Source: an uncultured Acidobacteriota bacterium (GTDB taxonomy: Bacteria > Acidobacteriota > Blastocatellia > Pyrinomonadales > Pyrinomonadaceae). Taken from it: 64,000 nt of DNA. The position numbers and the translations under genes are program-made. The number at the start of each line of letters is the position of its first letter. The first letter of the stretch is position 1. Below are positions 37,927-48,122 of the stretch, in pieces. Below the pieces are notes generated by a model. It had not been told where the DNA came from, ran no database searches, and was given only the letters and a program-made list of their open reading frames with translations. The stretch spans positions 74,086 through 138,085 of the forward strand of contig CADEGD010000005.1 in the NCBI GenBank assembly GCA_902826795.1, given 5' to 3'.

Positions 37927-38197
37927 AAAAACGCAATCCCTAAAAATATGTGCGTGATGAAAGCCGAGGAGAGCTTTCAATAACCGTCAAACTGCAAGAA
38001 TAAAATTCAGAATAGCCCAAACATTGACGGCATTCAACGGCGGTATTAGTACTCAACCTAAGATTCTGCGCCCAGTTCTTTGGTTGCATTCCGGTAGCCG
38101 CGCCAAAGTTTCGAATTATACAGGGTGTGCAGGACAAAAAGAAAAGTCCCAAAGGCCTCGGACGGCGCCGAGTGTCGGGCTCGAAACGCAAATATTC

Positions 38198-38224
38198 AAA
38201 AACAAGAGCCGGAAATGATCCGGC
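38198..38224 (-). terminator. Rho-independent terminator after clpC
   Basis: Read on the minus strand, a perfect GCCGGA/TCCGGC stem with a 5-nt loop is followed by TCTTGTTTTT. It lies 38 bases beyond the clpC stop. The spacer 37927-38261 holds this, the bamA leader hairpin and no convincing gene. Confidence 0.75.
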
Positions 38225-38261
38225 CCGGGGTGAAGCTGCAATTGGGTCAAGATTCGGCTTT

Positions 38262-40670
38262 CTAGGAGCTGCTGACCGTTTCGGACACCTCAGTCGTCAC
38301 AGGACGGAAGCCAAACTTACCGTCGGCCAGGCTGATCTCGATATTCGAGCCTTCTACGACATCGCCCTGGATCAGTGCTTCAGAAAGCTCGTCTTCAATA
38401 AACTTTTGAATAGCACGCTTTAGCGGCCGTGCTCCGTAGCTTCGGTCGGCGAGGGTTTTGTCGATTAGCCAGCGTCGGGCTTCTTCGGAAAGCCGGATGG
38501 TGAGATCGCGGCTTGCGACGACCGAATTGAGGCTGGCGATCTGCAGGTCGATGATCTGCGAAAGGTCGTCTTCGGTGAGTTCGTCAAAGATAACAATCTC
38601 GTCCAGGCGATTGACGAACTCTGGGGCGAACGTCTGCTTAACCGCAGACATGACCTGTTCTTCCATCTTTTCGCGAGAAACATCGGCACCGGTTTGGAAG
38701 CCGAGGCTGCCGCGTTTTTGGATAAAGCGAGCACCGATGTTCGAGGTCATTATGAATACCGCGTGCTTGCAATCGACCACCGTTCCCTGTGCATCGGTGA
38801 TGATCCCGTCTTCAAAAACCTGGAGCAGCAGATTGTAAACATCCGGATGCGCCTTTTCGATCTCGTCGAACAAGACGACCGAGTACGGAGCCCGTCTAAG
38901 CTTTTCGGTCAACTGGCCGCCTTCTTCGTGCCCGACGTATCCCGGAGGCGAGCCGATAAACTTGGCGACGGCGTGCTTCTCCATAAACTCGCTCATATCA
39001 AAGCGGATGAGCGATCGTTCGGAACCAAACAGGAAGGACGCCAGAGTCTTGGCAACCTCGGTCTTGCCGACGCCCGTAGGCCCGAGAAAAAGGAAAGAGC
39101 CAACCGGCTTATTCGGATCTTTCAGGCCGGCACGCGAACGTCGTATAGCCCTCGCAAGAGCTGAGATAGCGGGCCGCTGCGAAACCACACGCCGGTGCAA
39201 CTCGCCCTCGATCTCGAGCAGCTTCTTTGCTTCCTCTTTCTTGATCGACGCGACCGGGATCCCCGTCCAGCGGGCGATCACATCGTCAACGTCGTCTTTG
39301 GTAACTTGAACCGCGAAAACCGCGTCTTCGAGAGCTTTTATCTCGAACGAAGCGAGCTGGTCTTCATTTGCGGCGATGCGCTTCCAGTTCTCTACCGTCT
39401 CTTTCCACGACTTGTCGCCCGCATCTTCCTGCTGATGTCTCAACTTTGCGCGCGAACCGGCCTCGTCGAGCACGTCGATGGCCTTGTCGGGAAGAAAGCG
39501 GTCGGCAATGTATCGGCTCGATTGATAAACCGCTGACTCGATCGCCTCAGGCGAATATCGTATCTGGTGAAACGCTTCGTAACGCCCGACGACACCTTTC
39601 ACGATCTGAAGAGCTTCCGTCTCGGACGGCGGATCGACCTTTACGCTTTGAAAACGGCGTTCCAGCGCCCGGTCTTTTTCGATCGAACGGCGATACTCGG
39701 CCGGTGTCGTTGCCCCGATGACCTGAATCTCGCCCCGCGAAAGTGCGGGCTTCAGGATGTTCGCGGCGTCGAGCGTACCCTCGGCGGAACCGGCGCCGAT
39801 CAGGGTGTGTATCTCGTCGAGAAAAACGATGTTCGAAGGGTCGTCTTTAACTTCGATTAGGATCTTTTTAAGCCGCTCTTCGAACTGTCCGCGATACTTC
39901 GTACCCGCGACAACGGAAGAGAGGTCAAGGGCAAGTATCCTTTTATCTGCAAGATAAGTCGGCACGTCACGGTCGACGATTCGCTGGGCGAGACCCTCGA
40001 TAATGGCCGTCTTACCTACGCCCGCCTCGCCGATCAGTACAGGATTATTCTTCGTGCGGCGGCAGAGGATCTCGATCAGGCGTTCGGTCTCGGCAGAGCG
40101 GCCGATCAGCGGATCGAACTTGCCGATGGACGCGTCAGAGGTCAGGTCGCGGGTAAATTCCTGAAGCGAAGACTGCTTTGCGTCGTCCTTTTCTTTATCA
40201 GAAGATCTTTCGGTTCGGCCGCCCAAAGGCAAGGGCGTAGAGCTTTTCGCGATCAGGTCTCGAACGTCAGAAGCTCGCAGGCCGAACTTGATAAGGATCT
40301 CTGACGCTACGGAACTTTCCTCTCGCAGCAGCCCGAGAAGCAGATGCTCGGGGCCGATGGTCCTGCTCTTCATCCCGCGGCTTTCCTCGTTGGCGTAGAA
40401 GAGGATCTTTTTGGTTTCGGATGAAAGGTGCAGCTCGGTCGTTTGCGGAATGCGGTCACGAACGGCGATGCGGTCTTCGATCTCTTTGCGGATCGAATCG
40501 GCACTCAGGTTATGCCTGAATGGAAAGAATCGACTCGTAATGGTTTTATCTTCACGGACCAGGCCCAGAAGGACATGCTCCGGAGCTATCACCGGAGATC
40601 CATATTGAAGCGCCTCATATCGAGCAAAGAAAATTACCCTTCGAGATCGTTCTGTGTAGCGTTCGAACAT
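38262..40670 (-). CDS. clpC: AAA+ unfoldase ClpC, ATP-binding subunit of Clp protease
   Basis: 802 residues. It has a double Clp-N domain (1-145), AAA domain 1 with Walker [11 protein letters not shown], a shortened coiled middle domain typical of ClpC (about 405-460), and AAA domain 2 with Walker [12 protein letters not shown]. The ClpP-docking tripeptide LGF is in GSLGFQTG. It unfolds proteins for ClpP. The UVR motif of some ClpC proteins is not evident. No mcsA, mcsB or ctsR neighbours are present. Confidence 0.92.
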   Translation of the reverse strand: MFERYTERSRRVIFFARYEALQYGSPVIAPEHVLLGLVREDKTITSRFFPFRHNLSADSIRKEIEDRIAVRDRIPQTTELHLSSETKKILFYANEESRGMKSRTIGPEHLLLGLLREESSVASEILIKFGLRASDVRDLIAKSSTPLPLGGRTERSSDKEKDDAKQSSLQEFTRDLTSDASIGKFDPLIGRSAETERLIEILCRRTKNNPVLIGEAGVGKTAIIEGLAQRIVDRDVPTYLADKRILALDLSSVVAGTKYRGQFEERLKKILIEVKDDPSNIVFLDEIHTLIGAGSAEGTLDAANILKPALSRGEIQVIGATTPAEYRRSIEKDRALERRFQSVKVDPPSETEALQIVKGVVGRYEAFHQIRYSPEAIESAVYQSSRYIADRFLPDKAIDVLDEAGSRAKLRHQQEDAGDKSWKETVENWKRIAANEDQLASFEIKALEDAVFAVQVTKDDVDDVIARWTGIPVASIKKEEAKKLLEIEGELHRRVVSQRPAISALARAIRRSRAGLKDPNKPVGSFLFLGPTGVGKTEVAKTLASFLFGSERSLIRFDMSEFMEKHAVAKFIGSPPGYVGHEEGGQLTEKLRRAPYSVVLFDEIEKAHPDVYNLLLQVFEDGIITDAQGTVVDCKHAVFIMTSNIGARFIQKRGSLGFQTGADVSREKMEEQVMSAVKQTFAPEFVNRLDEIVIFDELTEDDLSQIIDLQIASLNSVVASRDLTIRLSEEARRWLIDKTLADRSYGARPLKRAIQKFIEDELSEALIQGDVVEGSNIEISLADGKFGFRPVTTEVSETVSSS

Positions 40671-40808
40671 AAAAAAACGATTCGCACCCGTCTTAGCCGT
40701 ATAAAGGAATTATAGCCAAGATCCGGCACCGGAATCCAAACTGCGGGTCGCTTATTCTAATGATCTACAGCTATATAGTTGCAAATAAAGGAGCAATCCA
40801 GAATTTCT

Positions 40809-41363
40809 TTAATTCGTCATCGACGAAGCGGAATCGACCTTTATCTTCTTCGGGGTTTCGACCTGAGGGATCTCTTTGACGAGCGGGCCTTTTTTACCGA
40901 TTCCCTTGATCATTTCACCTGCCGGAGCGAGTTCGACACGAGATGACAAAACGCGTGAAACGCGTTTCGGAAGCAGCATAGGAGCGATGCTCGCGATCGA
41001 ATCGGCCAGCGAGACGATGTCGCCGCCGCCCGACCAATGTTGGCGCACGACCGACGCATCGGTGCGATTGAGAAGGCGAAGCAGAGTCAAAGCGACGACA
41101 TAAATATCGTCTACCTGGCCGATAAAGGGGAAAATGTCGGGTATAAAATCGAGCGGGGAAATTACATAGACTATGGCGGCGACGAACAAGGCCTTTTCAG
41201 CACCGGGCACGCGAGAGTCTTTCAGAAGCCTACCGAGAAGCTTGACCATATTGGGCAGGAACATCAAAAAATTGCCCATGCGGCCACGAGCTTCGCGACG
41301 CTTTATCTTAGTTTTCGGCTTTTCGATCGCTGCCATTTTATTCACCCGAACCTGCGTTTCCAT
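40809..41363 (-). CDS. DUF1232 (YkvA-like) membrane protein
   Basis: About 184 residues from the ATG at 41363; the ATG at 41336 is an alternative and a TTG at 41432 is less likely. The core VAAIVYVISPLDFIPD followed by IGQVDDIYV is the DUF1232 signature, a short membrane-embedded unit seen beside chaperones and envelope proteins. Function is unknown. It is divergent from pta. Confidence 0.8.
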   Translation of the reverse strand: METQVRVNKMAAIEKPKTKIKRREARGRMGNFLMFLPNMVKLLGRLLKDSRVPGAEKALFVAAIVYVISPLDFIPDIFPFIGQVDDIYVVALTLLRLLNRTDASVVRQHWSGGGDIVSLADSIASIAPMLLPKRVSRVLSSRVELAPAGEMIKGIGKKGPLVKEIPQVETPKKIKVDSASSMTN

Positions 41364-41464
41364 AAGTCTAAAAACAACCTGGTGTTTGTGCAAGTTTATG
41401 CCATGCGCGTTGTATGCTAACTTCATCCACAACCCCTTGCTGACACGCGTGGGCCTTAAGCAAA

Positions 41465-42475
41465 ATGATTCTCGATAACATTCGAAAACGTGCGGCCGCC
41501 GACATTCAACACATCGTGCTTCCCGAAGGTGAAGACGTCAGAACGCTGCTTGCGGCAGAAATGTGTTCGCGCGACCGAATTGCAAAAGTCACGATACTCG
41601 GAGACGAAGAGAAAATGCGTGAACTTGCAACCCGGTCGTCAGTGAATCTGAACGGAGTCGAGATCGTCGATCACAAGAAATCAAAAGATGTCGCGAGGTT
41701 TGCGACGCTATACTACGAACTCCGACGTGCCAAAGGAACGACGCTTGAGGAGGCCGAGCAGGCGATTCGGGATCCGCTCTATTTCGGCAACCTGATGGTT
41801 CGCGACGGTCGGGCCGATGGCTCGGTTGCCGGCGCTACGAACACCACGGCGCACACTGTGGCGGCGGCACTTCGATGTATCGGAGTTAAGCCGGGGTTTA
41901 AGACCGTTTCGAGTTTCTTCTTGATGGTCGTTCCCGATGTGAAGATCGGCGAGAAGGGAGCAATGATCTATGCGGACTGTGGCGTCGTTATCGATCCGGA
42001 TGTGAGCCAGCTAGCCGAGATCGCGATCGCCTCGGCCGATTCCTGCCGGGCTTTACTTCAGGCTGAACCGCGAGTAGCGATGCTCTCTTTCTCGACGAAA
42101 GGCAGTGCGGAGCATAAGTCGGTAGACAAGGTGATCGAAGCTACCAAGACGGTCCGAGTTCGCATGCCCGAGCTTGCGATCGACGGTGAGCTGCAGGCCG
42201 ATGCGGCGTTGATTCAGTCAGTAGCAAGTTCGAAAGCGCCCGGATCGCCAGTAGCCGGGCGGGCGAATGTCCTCATCTTTCCTGACCTCGACGCCGGGAA
42301 TATCGCCTATAAACTCACCGAACGACTCACCGGCGGAACCGCTATCGGCCCGATATTACAAGGACTTGATCGGCCCTGTAATGACCTCTCGCGAGGCTGT
42401 AAGGCGGAAGACATCGTCGACGCTGTCGCGATTACCACCGTTCAATCGCAAGCGAGAAAGGCGGCAGCTGCCTAA
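41465..42475 (+). CDS. pta: Phosphate acetyltransferase
   Basis: 336 residues, the short single-domain form. It interconverts acetyl-CoA and acetyl phosphate. Motifs: [48 protein letters not shown] and [20 protein letters not shown] with a C-terminal [18 protein letters not shown]. No ackA is adjacent. Its 3' end overlaps the convergent diguanylate cyclase by four bases. Confidence 0.93.
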   Translation: MILDNIRKRAAADIQHIVLPEGEDVRTLLAAEMCSRDRIAKVTILGDEEKMRELATRSSVNLNGVEIVDHKKSKDVARFATLYYELRRAKGTTLEEAEQAIRDPLYFGNLMVRDGRADGSVAGATNTTAHTVAAALRCIGVKPGFKTVSSFFLMVVPDVKIGEKGAMIYADCGVVIDPDVSQLAEIAIASADSCRALLQAEPRVAMLSFSTKGSAEHKSVDKVIEATKTVRVRMPELAIDGELQADAALIQSVASSKAPGSPVAGRANVLIFPDLDAGNIAYKLTERLTGGTAIGPILQGLDRPCNDLSRGCKAEDIVDAVAITTVQSQARKAAAA

Positions 42476-44271
42476 TACCACTGAAGCGATTCCTGGGCTT
42501 GATTTTTGTCGGTCACTGACGGTGCGGGTGCGACTATCTCGCGACCGGCTTTGCGTTTCTTTTTCTCTTCATACATAGCCTCGTCGGCTTCGGCAATGAT
42601 GTCTTCGAAGGTACGGTCGCCTTCGAGTACCACGGAAGTAACGCCGATGCTGCATTCGATCTTATAGGGCTTGTCGCTTTTTGAGTTGTATTCCTCAAGA
42701 TAGGCTTCGATCCGCTCCGACATCAGATGAACGTTTTCTCCCACGGCGCCTACTGTCAGGATCACGAACTCATCGCCTCCCCATCGCGCGACAAGGTCGC
42801 CGCTTCGCACCACCGATTTTACGATCGACGCCAAAGTTTGAATGGCGTCCGACCCAGCCTCGTGACCCAACGTATCGTTGATCTTTTTTAGGCCGTCCAT
42901 ATCCGCGAACATCAACGCCAATCCACGGGCGGTGCCGCTGTGTCGCTCAAGGCGAAGCTGCTGTTCGGCGTGCGTCAGGAATCCGCGACGGTTAAGCAGC
43001 CCGGTAAGTTCGTCAGTTAGCGAAAGGTTTTTCAGCTCCGATTGTGCTGCCATCAATTCCGTAACGTCCAGTGCATGGCCGATAACATAAGGGGCTTTTT
43101 CATCCTCGGTCACGAGAATACTGTGATAACGCCACATTAACTGTCGGCCGTTTTTCGCTACGATCGGCAGCAACCCGTTCGATAGTCCCTCGTGTTCGAT
43201 CTGGCGCAGGAACGCCTGAATGCCGATCCGGTGCTCTTCCGGCAAAAACTCGGTAATGTTTTTCCCTATCAGATCGTCTTTGGAATATCCGGTCGCCGCA
43301 AGCACGGCGGGATTAACGTTGCTCAGAACGCCCTCGGCGTCGTGGATGCAGATCATGCCCTGGCTATAATCGAACACTTCGCGGAATCGAGCCTCCTTTT
43401 CCGCAAGGTCAGCCTCGATCTTTCGCCTGTGAAGGTCCATCTTGTCGATCGAGATGCTGTAATGAAACAGAACGACCGCCATTACCGCCATGGAAAACGC
43501 GACCGTCAATGCGAGACGAAAACTCGCGTCGTAAAGCCCGGCTTGAAAGCCGGCATGCAAGATCAGCCCGATGATCGGCGGAACGATAAGTACGACGGGA
43601 ACGATCCGTCGCCCCATCGAGGCTCCGCTCCCCGTGCTCTGTAGAAGTCTCGCGAAACCCGACCTCTCGTCTCTAAGGCCAAGCCCCATCGTCAGAGTGA
43701 GAAAGATAAGTGCCGTATGCAGCGCCATTGAACTGTTCTGCGTCATGCCCAACAGCGTCTTCGCTCCGTAAAGGAGACCGAGCATGGCGACAAGCGTGAT
43801 CACTCCTACGAGAGCCAGAAGCACACGAGTAGCTCTGCCAAAACGGTTAATGGCGATCAGCACGATAGCGAGGCCGAGTAGTGTGAAGTTGAGAGCCGAA
43901 TGCAGGGACATGCGTGCCGACTGCTCATCGGCCGCGTGTACCAAAAACCTGTTCAGATGAAAGTCGACGCCGGCGATGTATTCGACCACCAGAAGCCCGC
44001 CAACGAGAAAAACAACAGTTCCGCAAAACGCCGCGTAAATTTGGCCTTTGCCTCTTTCGTAACGAGCCAGAAGATACAGCGCGACTCCCGAGAAAACAAA
44101 AGCGATCGCGGTAAGCGGTTTCATCGGCGGAAGGCTCGGTAAAAGAGACTTCAAGACGGTAATGTCCGCCGCCCATCCAAAGAGGACTATGACGGCTACC
44201 GAGACCGTCATTACGGCTCCGGCTAACGGGAAATTGTCTAAATTCGGTTTGAGAGGAAAAGAAGGAGTCAT
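42472..44271 (-). CDS. Membrane-bound diguanylate cyclase with PAS domain
   Basis: 599 residues. About eight hydrophobic segments occupy residues 15-265, then a PAS domain (about 295-410, [19 protein letters not shown]) and a GGDEF domain. The active motif GGDEF is intact (498-502) and the inhibitory RxxD site is present (RSGD, 489-492), so it should make cyclic di-GMP under product inhibition. A 19-bp palindrome lies in its leader. Confidence 0.9.
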   Translation of the reverse strand: MTPSFPLKPNLDNFPLAGAVMTVSVAVIVLFGWAADITVLKSLLPSLPPMKPLTAIAFVFSGVALYLLARYERGKGQIYAAFCGTVVFLVGGLLVVEYIAGVDFHLNRFLVHAADEQSARMSLHSALNFTLLGLAIVLIAINRFGRATRVLLALVGVITLVAMLGLLYGAKTLLGMTQNSSMALHTALIFLTLTMGLGLRDERSGFARLLQSTGSGASMGRRIVPVVLIVPPIIGLILHAGFQAGLYDASFRLALTVAFSMAVMAVVLFHYSISIDKMDLHRRKIEADLAEKEARFREVFDYSQGMICIHDAEGVLSNVNPAVLAATGYSKDDLIGKNITEFLPEEHRIGIQAFLRQIEHEGLSNGLLPIVAKNGRQLMWRYHSILVTEDEKAPYVIGHALDVTELMAAQSELKNLSLTDELTGLLNRRGFLTHAEQQLRLERHSGTARGLALMFADMDGLKKINDTLGHEAGSDAIQTLASIVKSVVRSGDLVARWGGDEFVILTVGAVGENVHLMSERIEAYLEEYNSKSDKPYKIECSIGVTSVVLEGDRTFEDIIAEADEAMYEEKKKRKAGREIVAPAPSVTDKNQAQESLQWY

Positions 44272-44311
44272 CGCCGCCCGTGAGAGTTGAGAGAAGGCTA
44301 GAGATCAGGTG

Positions 44312-44330
44312 AGTTGAACAATGTTCAACT
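44312..44330. promoter_or_regulatory. Palindromic operator candidate upstream of the diguanylate cyclase
   Basis: AGTTGAAC-AAT-GTTCAACT is a perfect palindrome with 8-bp arms, 41 bases before the cyclase start. A TATGAT-like -10 box lies on the minus strand just upstream of it (about 44346-44351). Position and symmetry suit a TetR-type repressor; none is encoded nearby. Confidence 0.5.
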
Positions 44331-44375
44331 GCGTTATCGTATCATAACGCATGGGCAATAGAAAAGAGGTAAGCG

Positions 44376-45176
44376 TTAGTTGTTTCCCGCCATGATTAAA
44401 GCCGATATCCGCAATGGGCCGCCGGAGCCGCCCTTGATCTTCATTGGAAACGCTAATATCTGAAATCCCTTGGCTGGAAGCTGGTTCATATCGGCGACGT
44501 TCTCGAAAGCGGGGATGTTATTCGTCATTAGCGCGACGTGGCTGGCGAAATTGGTCGATTGGCCAAAGTCGATGCTGGCAGTGTCGATGCCAATGGCTTT
44601 GAACTTGCGATTCTCGACCAGCCACTTGGCGGCGTCTGGATGCAGACCCGGGAAATGCAGATCTTTCACGGCCTCCGGCCCTTTCCGGTCAGTTCCGAGA
44701 TAGCTTTTCTTGTCCGGCCAGCGCGTCGCGAATCCCGTTTGAAGCAGGATAATGCTCCACTCGGGAATCTTGCCGTTTGCCGATTCCCAAGATTGGATAT
44801 CTTCAGTCGTCACCTGATAGTCGGCATTCGTAGCCGCCTTTGCCGAGACATCGATCTTCACGCCCGGGCCGACAAGCTGACTGATGTCGATCTGATCTAC
44901 GGTCTTTTTTCCCTCAGCGAAGTGTATAGGCGCGTCGAGATGAGTTCCGCCGTGTTCGGCTCCCGAAAAGTTGTACGCGGAATAGTAGTAGCCGCCTTCG
45001 GTCTTGCCCTCAGAAACCGTCGTCCGCTTGAATGGCTCGGCGGTGACCCAATAGATCGTGTCGTCGCCAAGATCGTGCGAAAGGTCAATCCACGTTCCGG
45101 CTAGCGGATCTTTTGCGGGTTGCATACAGCCGAAGGAAAACACGGCGACAAGGAGCGCGATCGATACTTTTTTCAT
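44376..45176 (-). CDS. Exported cyclase-family (KynB-like) metal hydrolase
   Basis: 266 residues from the ATG at 45176; a GTG at 45185 adds three. A short hydrophobic leader ends FSFGC, possibly a lipoprotein anchor although the lipobox is imperfect. The metal motif HGGTHLDAPIHF is that of the kynurenine formamidase-like cyclase family. The substrate is unknown and an extracytoplasmic location is unusual for kynurenine breakdown. It follows the S51 peptidase gene by 16 bases. Confidence 0.8.
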   Translation of the reverse strand: MKKVSIALLVAVFSFGCMQPAKDPLAGTWIDLSHDLGDDTIYWVTAEPFKRTTVSEGKTEGGYYYSAYNFSGAEHGGTHLDAPIHFAEGKKTVDQIDISQLVGPGVKIDVSAKAATNADYQVTTEDIQSWESANGKIPEWSIILLQTGFATRWPDKKSYLGTDRKGPEAVKDLHFPGLHPDAAKWLVENRKFKAIGIDTASIDFGQSTNFASHVALMTNNIPAFENVADMNQLPAKGFQILAFPMKIKGGSGGPLRISALIMAGNN

Positions 45177-45192
45177 AGTGTTCACGTGCTCG

Positions 45193-45978
45193 CTATTTCA
45201 CTACTTTCAGCTTCCTTAGATCGAACTTCCCGCCGGCGTTCAGAAAGCTCAACGAGAACGGCTGAGTTCCTTTCTTTGAGTAGACAAACATTACCTGAGT
45301 CGAGCCCACAACGGTCAGCCGTCGATTGTCTTCGATCATTACCGACGTATCCTCGTCGATGCCAATTCCCGTCATTCTCGAGTGTGCGATGATCAGCCCA
45401 AAGAGCCTATTGTGACGCTGACGAACGAGGAAATGCTGATCGAAGATGACGTTGGGCAATAGCCCGAGGCCTTTTCGGACACCGACTTTGCTGCCGTCGA
45501 GGATCTTGAGGTCGGCCTCGCCCGTCATCATCGGGTCGGACATCACCGCGGCTCCGGCGCTGGTTCCGCCGACGGGCGTGCCGGAATTGTATTTCGACCT
45601 GATCATCTGGAGAAGTGTTTCGTCGGATAAAACATCCATGATGCGGTTCTGGTCTCCGCCGGAGAAGAACACCCCGGATGAGCTGTTTAACTGCTCGATG
45701 AACTTTGCACGCTTTTCGGCGCCCAGCGGAGCGACAGGTGCGTGTTCGACAAAGCCGGCGTTGGCCGACTGAAAGCCCTTTTCGAGCGACGCGTAGCTTT
45801 CGTCTGGAACGCCGCTAGCCCACGTGACAACAAGGATTCGCGACTTGGACCCGCCGCTCCATTCGACGAATTTTTTCATCGCTTCGGGCGGACGTTCGCC
45901 GCCGCCGATGACGAGAAGCCGCTGCTGAGCAACGGCCGGAATTGTAAACAAAACAAGAACGAGAAGAAGTCTTTTCAT
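45193..45978 (-). CDS. Exported peptidase S51 (cyanophycinase-like)
   Basis: 261 residues. The signal peptide (MKRLLLVLVLFTIPAVAQQ) is followed by a flavodoxin-like alpha/beta fold with RLLVIGGGERP, FFSGGDQNRIM and the nucleophile motif GTSAGAAVMSDPM, then DQHFLVRQRHNRLF, as in cyanophycinase. Intracellular cyanophycinases hydrolyse beta-Asp-Arg dipeptide polymer; an exported form points to use of external isoaspartyl peptides. Seven bases from the acyltransferase gene upstream. Confidence 0.87.
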   Translation of the reverse strand: MKRLLLVLVLFTIPAVAQQRLLVIGGGERPPEAMKKFVEWSGGSKSRILVVTWASGVPDESYASLEKGFQSANAGFVEHAPVAPLGAEKRAKFIEQLNSSSGVFFSGGDQNRIMDVLSDETLLQMIRSKYNSGTPVGGTSAGAAVMSDPMMTGEADLKILDGSKVGVRKGLGLLPNVIFDQHFLVRQRHNRLFGLIIAHSRMTGIGIDEDTSVMIEDNRRLTVVGSTQVMFVYSKKGTQPFSLSFLNAGGKFDLRKLKVVK

Positions 45979-45984
45979 AAATCG

Positions 45985-46914
45985 CTAGTACAGCGAAGGT
46001 TCGCCGCTGGGTCGCGTTTTCCATCGCTTGTGGATCCAGAGCCATTGATCGGGATACTGGCGAATGATCTGCTCGATCTCGGCTGTGTAAGCGGCCGTCG
46101 TCGCGATAACGTCCGCTTCTCGATCGCCGGTGTTTGCCGGTTCGATCGCACTGCCGTGCACGATCTTGTATCTTTTGGCTTCCCGATCGTAAACGCAGAA
46201 AATGGGGAACAGCATCGCCCCCGTTCTGATCGCGAGCGTCGCAGGGCCGGCAGTCGTACACGCTGGAACGTCAAAAAAAGGAACAAATACTCCTTCTTTT
46301 GGGTGGGCGTTCACATCAGCCAATACCCCGACGATCTCGCCGTCTCTGAGAAGTTTGATCGCCGTTCGAGCTGAGTTGGTTTTGTTTAGCGGCGTGTTTC
46401 CGAATCGCGTCCGCATCGCGACTGTCAGATCTTCGATCAATGGATTGTCGATGGGTCGGGCGAGATATGACATGGGCTGATGCCATACTGCAAAGGTTTG
46501 TACGAGAAGCTCCCAGTTACCGAGATGGCCGGTCGTGATAAGCACGCCGCGTTTCTCACGCTTTATTTTGTCGTAAAGATCCTGGGTGTATTCGTCGAAA
46601 GTAAAATCGACCATGGCTGCCATCTTTTCTTTCGAACACTTCGGGAACTGGCTCACCTCGCCGAGAACTCGGCCAAGACTCTCAAACGTTCCGCGCAGGG
46701 TGCCCTGCCTTTCGTCCGCAGTCATGTTCGGATAGGCGATCGTCAAGCTTTTCACGCCCGCTTTTCGTAGGCCGCCCAGCAACCGGTAGCAAAGCTGTGC
46801 CACGCCGATCGACAACGCGAGGGCGACACGACGCGGCAATACTCCGAGAAAGCCGAGTAATAGGCTTGCAACGGAATATTCGGCCCAGATTTGGATTTTA
46901 GATTTCTTTGCCAA
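45985..46914 (-). CDS. LpxL/HtrB-like lipid A acyltransferase
   Basis: 309 residues with an N-terminal membrane segment. The HX4E-type catalytic motif is in TGHLGNWELL, followed by YLARPIDNPLIE and the C-terminal QYPDQWLWIHKRWKTRP, all typical of lysophospholipid/lipid A secondary acyltransferases. TTG at 46914 is the only usable start since a stop codon lies two codons before it. Fits the LPS genes elsewhere in the window. Confidence 0.88.
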   Translation of the reverse strand: MAKKSKIQIWAEYSVASLLLGFLGVLPRRVALALSIGVAQLCYRLLGGLRKAGVKSLTIAYPNMTADERQGTLRGTFESLGRVLGEVSQFPKCSKEKMAAMVDFTFDEYTQDLYDKIKREKRGVLITTGHLGNWELLVQTFAVWHQPMSYLARPIDNPLIEDLTVAMRTRFGNTPLNKTNSARTAIKLLRDGEIVGVLADVNAHPKEGVFVPFFDVPACTTAGPATLAIRTGAMLFPIFCVYDREAKRYKIVHGSAIEPANTGDREADVIATTAAYTAEIEQIIRQYPDQWLWIHKRWKTRPSGEPSLY

Positions 46915-46957
46915 GGCTCACATGAACTATACCAGCACGAAAACACCCGCGAAATCG

Positions 46958-46990
46958 CAAGCTAAAGCCAGAACTCTAAACTTCAGCTGC
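46958..46990. repeat. Diverged single arm of the 3363-3438 repeat
   Basis: CAAGCTAAAGCCAGAACTCT resembles the right arm at 3416-3438 (about 16 of 22 positions over the shared part). It lies between divergent genes with no coding potential. Confidence 0.4.
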
Positions 46991-47037
46991 CGCATACCGC
47001 AATCTCAACTGTTACACAACTCTTACAAACTGTGACA

Positions 47038-47052
47038 GCTATCTTTGATAGC
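47038..47052. promoter_or_regulatory. Operator candidate upstream of the desaturase
   Basis: GCTATC-TTT-GATAGC is a perfect inverted repeat, flanked by two direct TGACAG copies (47033-47038 and 47061-47066). It lies about 55 bases before the desaturase start. Confidence 0.4.
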
Positions 47053-47107
47053 CTTAAAAGTGACAGTACGAGCTCTCCACATCAAAATCCGGGGAAATTC
47101 CATCAAA

Positions 47108-47992
47108 ATGACAAACACAGCCATCTCGGTAGACAAACACGCGAGCCTAAACTGGAACACGATCGTCGCGGTTGCTCTTTTTCACGTGTTCGCGATAGCG
47201 GCATTTTTCTTTTTTAGCTGGTCCAACCTGTTAGCCGCAGGGATTCTCTGGTGGCTGGCCGGCAGTCTTGGGATCGGGCTCGGTTATCACCGCCTTTTGA
47301 CGCATCGCGGATTTAAAGTCCCGAAATGGGTCGAATACACGCTGAGTGTATTTGGCACCTTGGCGTTGCAGTCAGGACCGTTAAGCTGGGTGACGACGCA
47401 TCGAATTCATCACGCGTTCACCGAGACCGAAAAAGATCCGCACAGCCCGAGGAGCGGAACCTATTGGGCACACATCGGCTGGATCTTTCGCGGAACTTCG
47501 CAGAACCAATCATGGGCGACGATGCAGCGTTACTGCCCGGATTTCGCCAACGATCCGGTCCATCAGTTTCTGAACAAATATTACTACCTTCCGGTGATCG
47601 CTGCGTCCGCCGTCCTTTTCGCTATCGGTGGGTTTGGCATGGTGCTGTGGGGAATCGCTCTTCGCACGGTGATCGGTTGGCACTTTACATGGCTGGTAAA
47701 CTCGGCTACGCATCTTTGGGGCACGCGCCGGTTCGAAACGCGAGACGACTCTAGAAATAATGGGCTGATCGCCGCGATAACTTGGGGCGAGGGCTGGCAC
47801 AACAACCACCACGCCTATCCGCGATCGGCGAGACACGGGCTCGCGTGGTATGAGATCGACATCAACTGGATCGAGATCGTGGTGTTGAAAAAATTGGGGC
47901 TCGCGACGGACGTTTATGCTTATAGCGAGAAGAAGACGGTCAAAGAAAGGACAGAGCTGACGAGTTTGGAACCGCTTCACGAAACGCTTTAG
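47108..47992 (+). CDS. Acyl-CoA / acyl-lipid delta-9-type fatty acid desaturase
   Basis: 294 residues from the ATG at 47108; the frame is open 63 bases upstream but without similarity. Membrane di-iron desaturase with the three His boxes GYHRLLTHRG, THRIHHAF and WHNNHHAYP, and four membrane segments. It introduces a double bond to adjust membrane fluidity. The palindrome upstream may mediate control. Confidence 0.92.
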   Translation: MTNTAISVDKHASLNWNTIVAVALFHVFAIAAFFFFSWSNLLAAGILWWLAGSLGIGLGYHRLLTHRGFKVPKWVEYTLSVFGTLALQSGPLSWVTTHRIHHAFTETEKDPHSPRSGTYWAHIGWIFRGTSQNQSWATMQRYCPDFANDPVHQFLNKYYYLPVIAASAVLFAIGGFGMVLWGIALRTVIGWHFTWLVNSATHLWGTRRFETRDDSRNNGLIAAITWGEGWHNNHHAYPRSARHGLAWYEIDINWIEIVVLKKLGLATDVYAYSEKKTVKERTELTSLEPLHETL

Positions 47993-48001
47993 GAATTACT
48001 T

Positions 48002-48070
48002 GCCGTAAAGAGGCGCAGAAGACGCGTTAAGGAACCTTTCCTTTCTCGCCTCCTGCGCCTTTTTGCGGCT
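48002..48070. repeat. Dispersed palindromic element, family A, second copy
   Basis: Left arm 48002-48024 and right arm 48047-48070 are imperfect reverse complements. The right arm reverse complement begins AGCCGCAAAAAGGCGCAG, matching the arm at 21675-21696. It lies between the desaturase and the histidine kinase. Confidence 0.65.
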
Positions 48071-48122
48071 ATTTCCGTGATTTCGCTTTGCGTTTTTTGG
48101 CTTAACTTCTTACTTTTGCAGG

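Noticed and set aside
38127-38423. A basic small protein starting MQDKKKSPKGLGRRR
   Set aside because: The basic N-terminus is attractive, but the frame contains the clpC terminator hairpin and then runs about 160 bases antisense into clpC. No ribosome site or family match.
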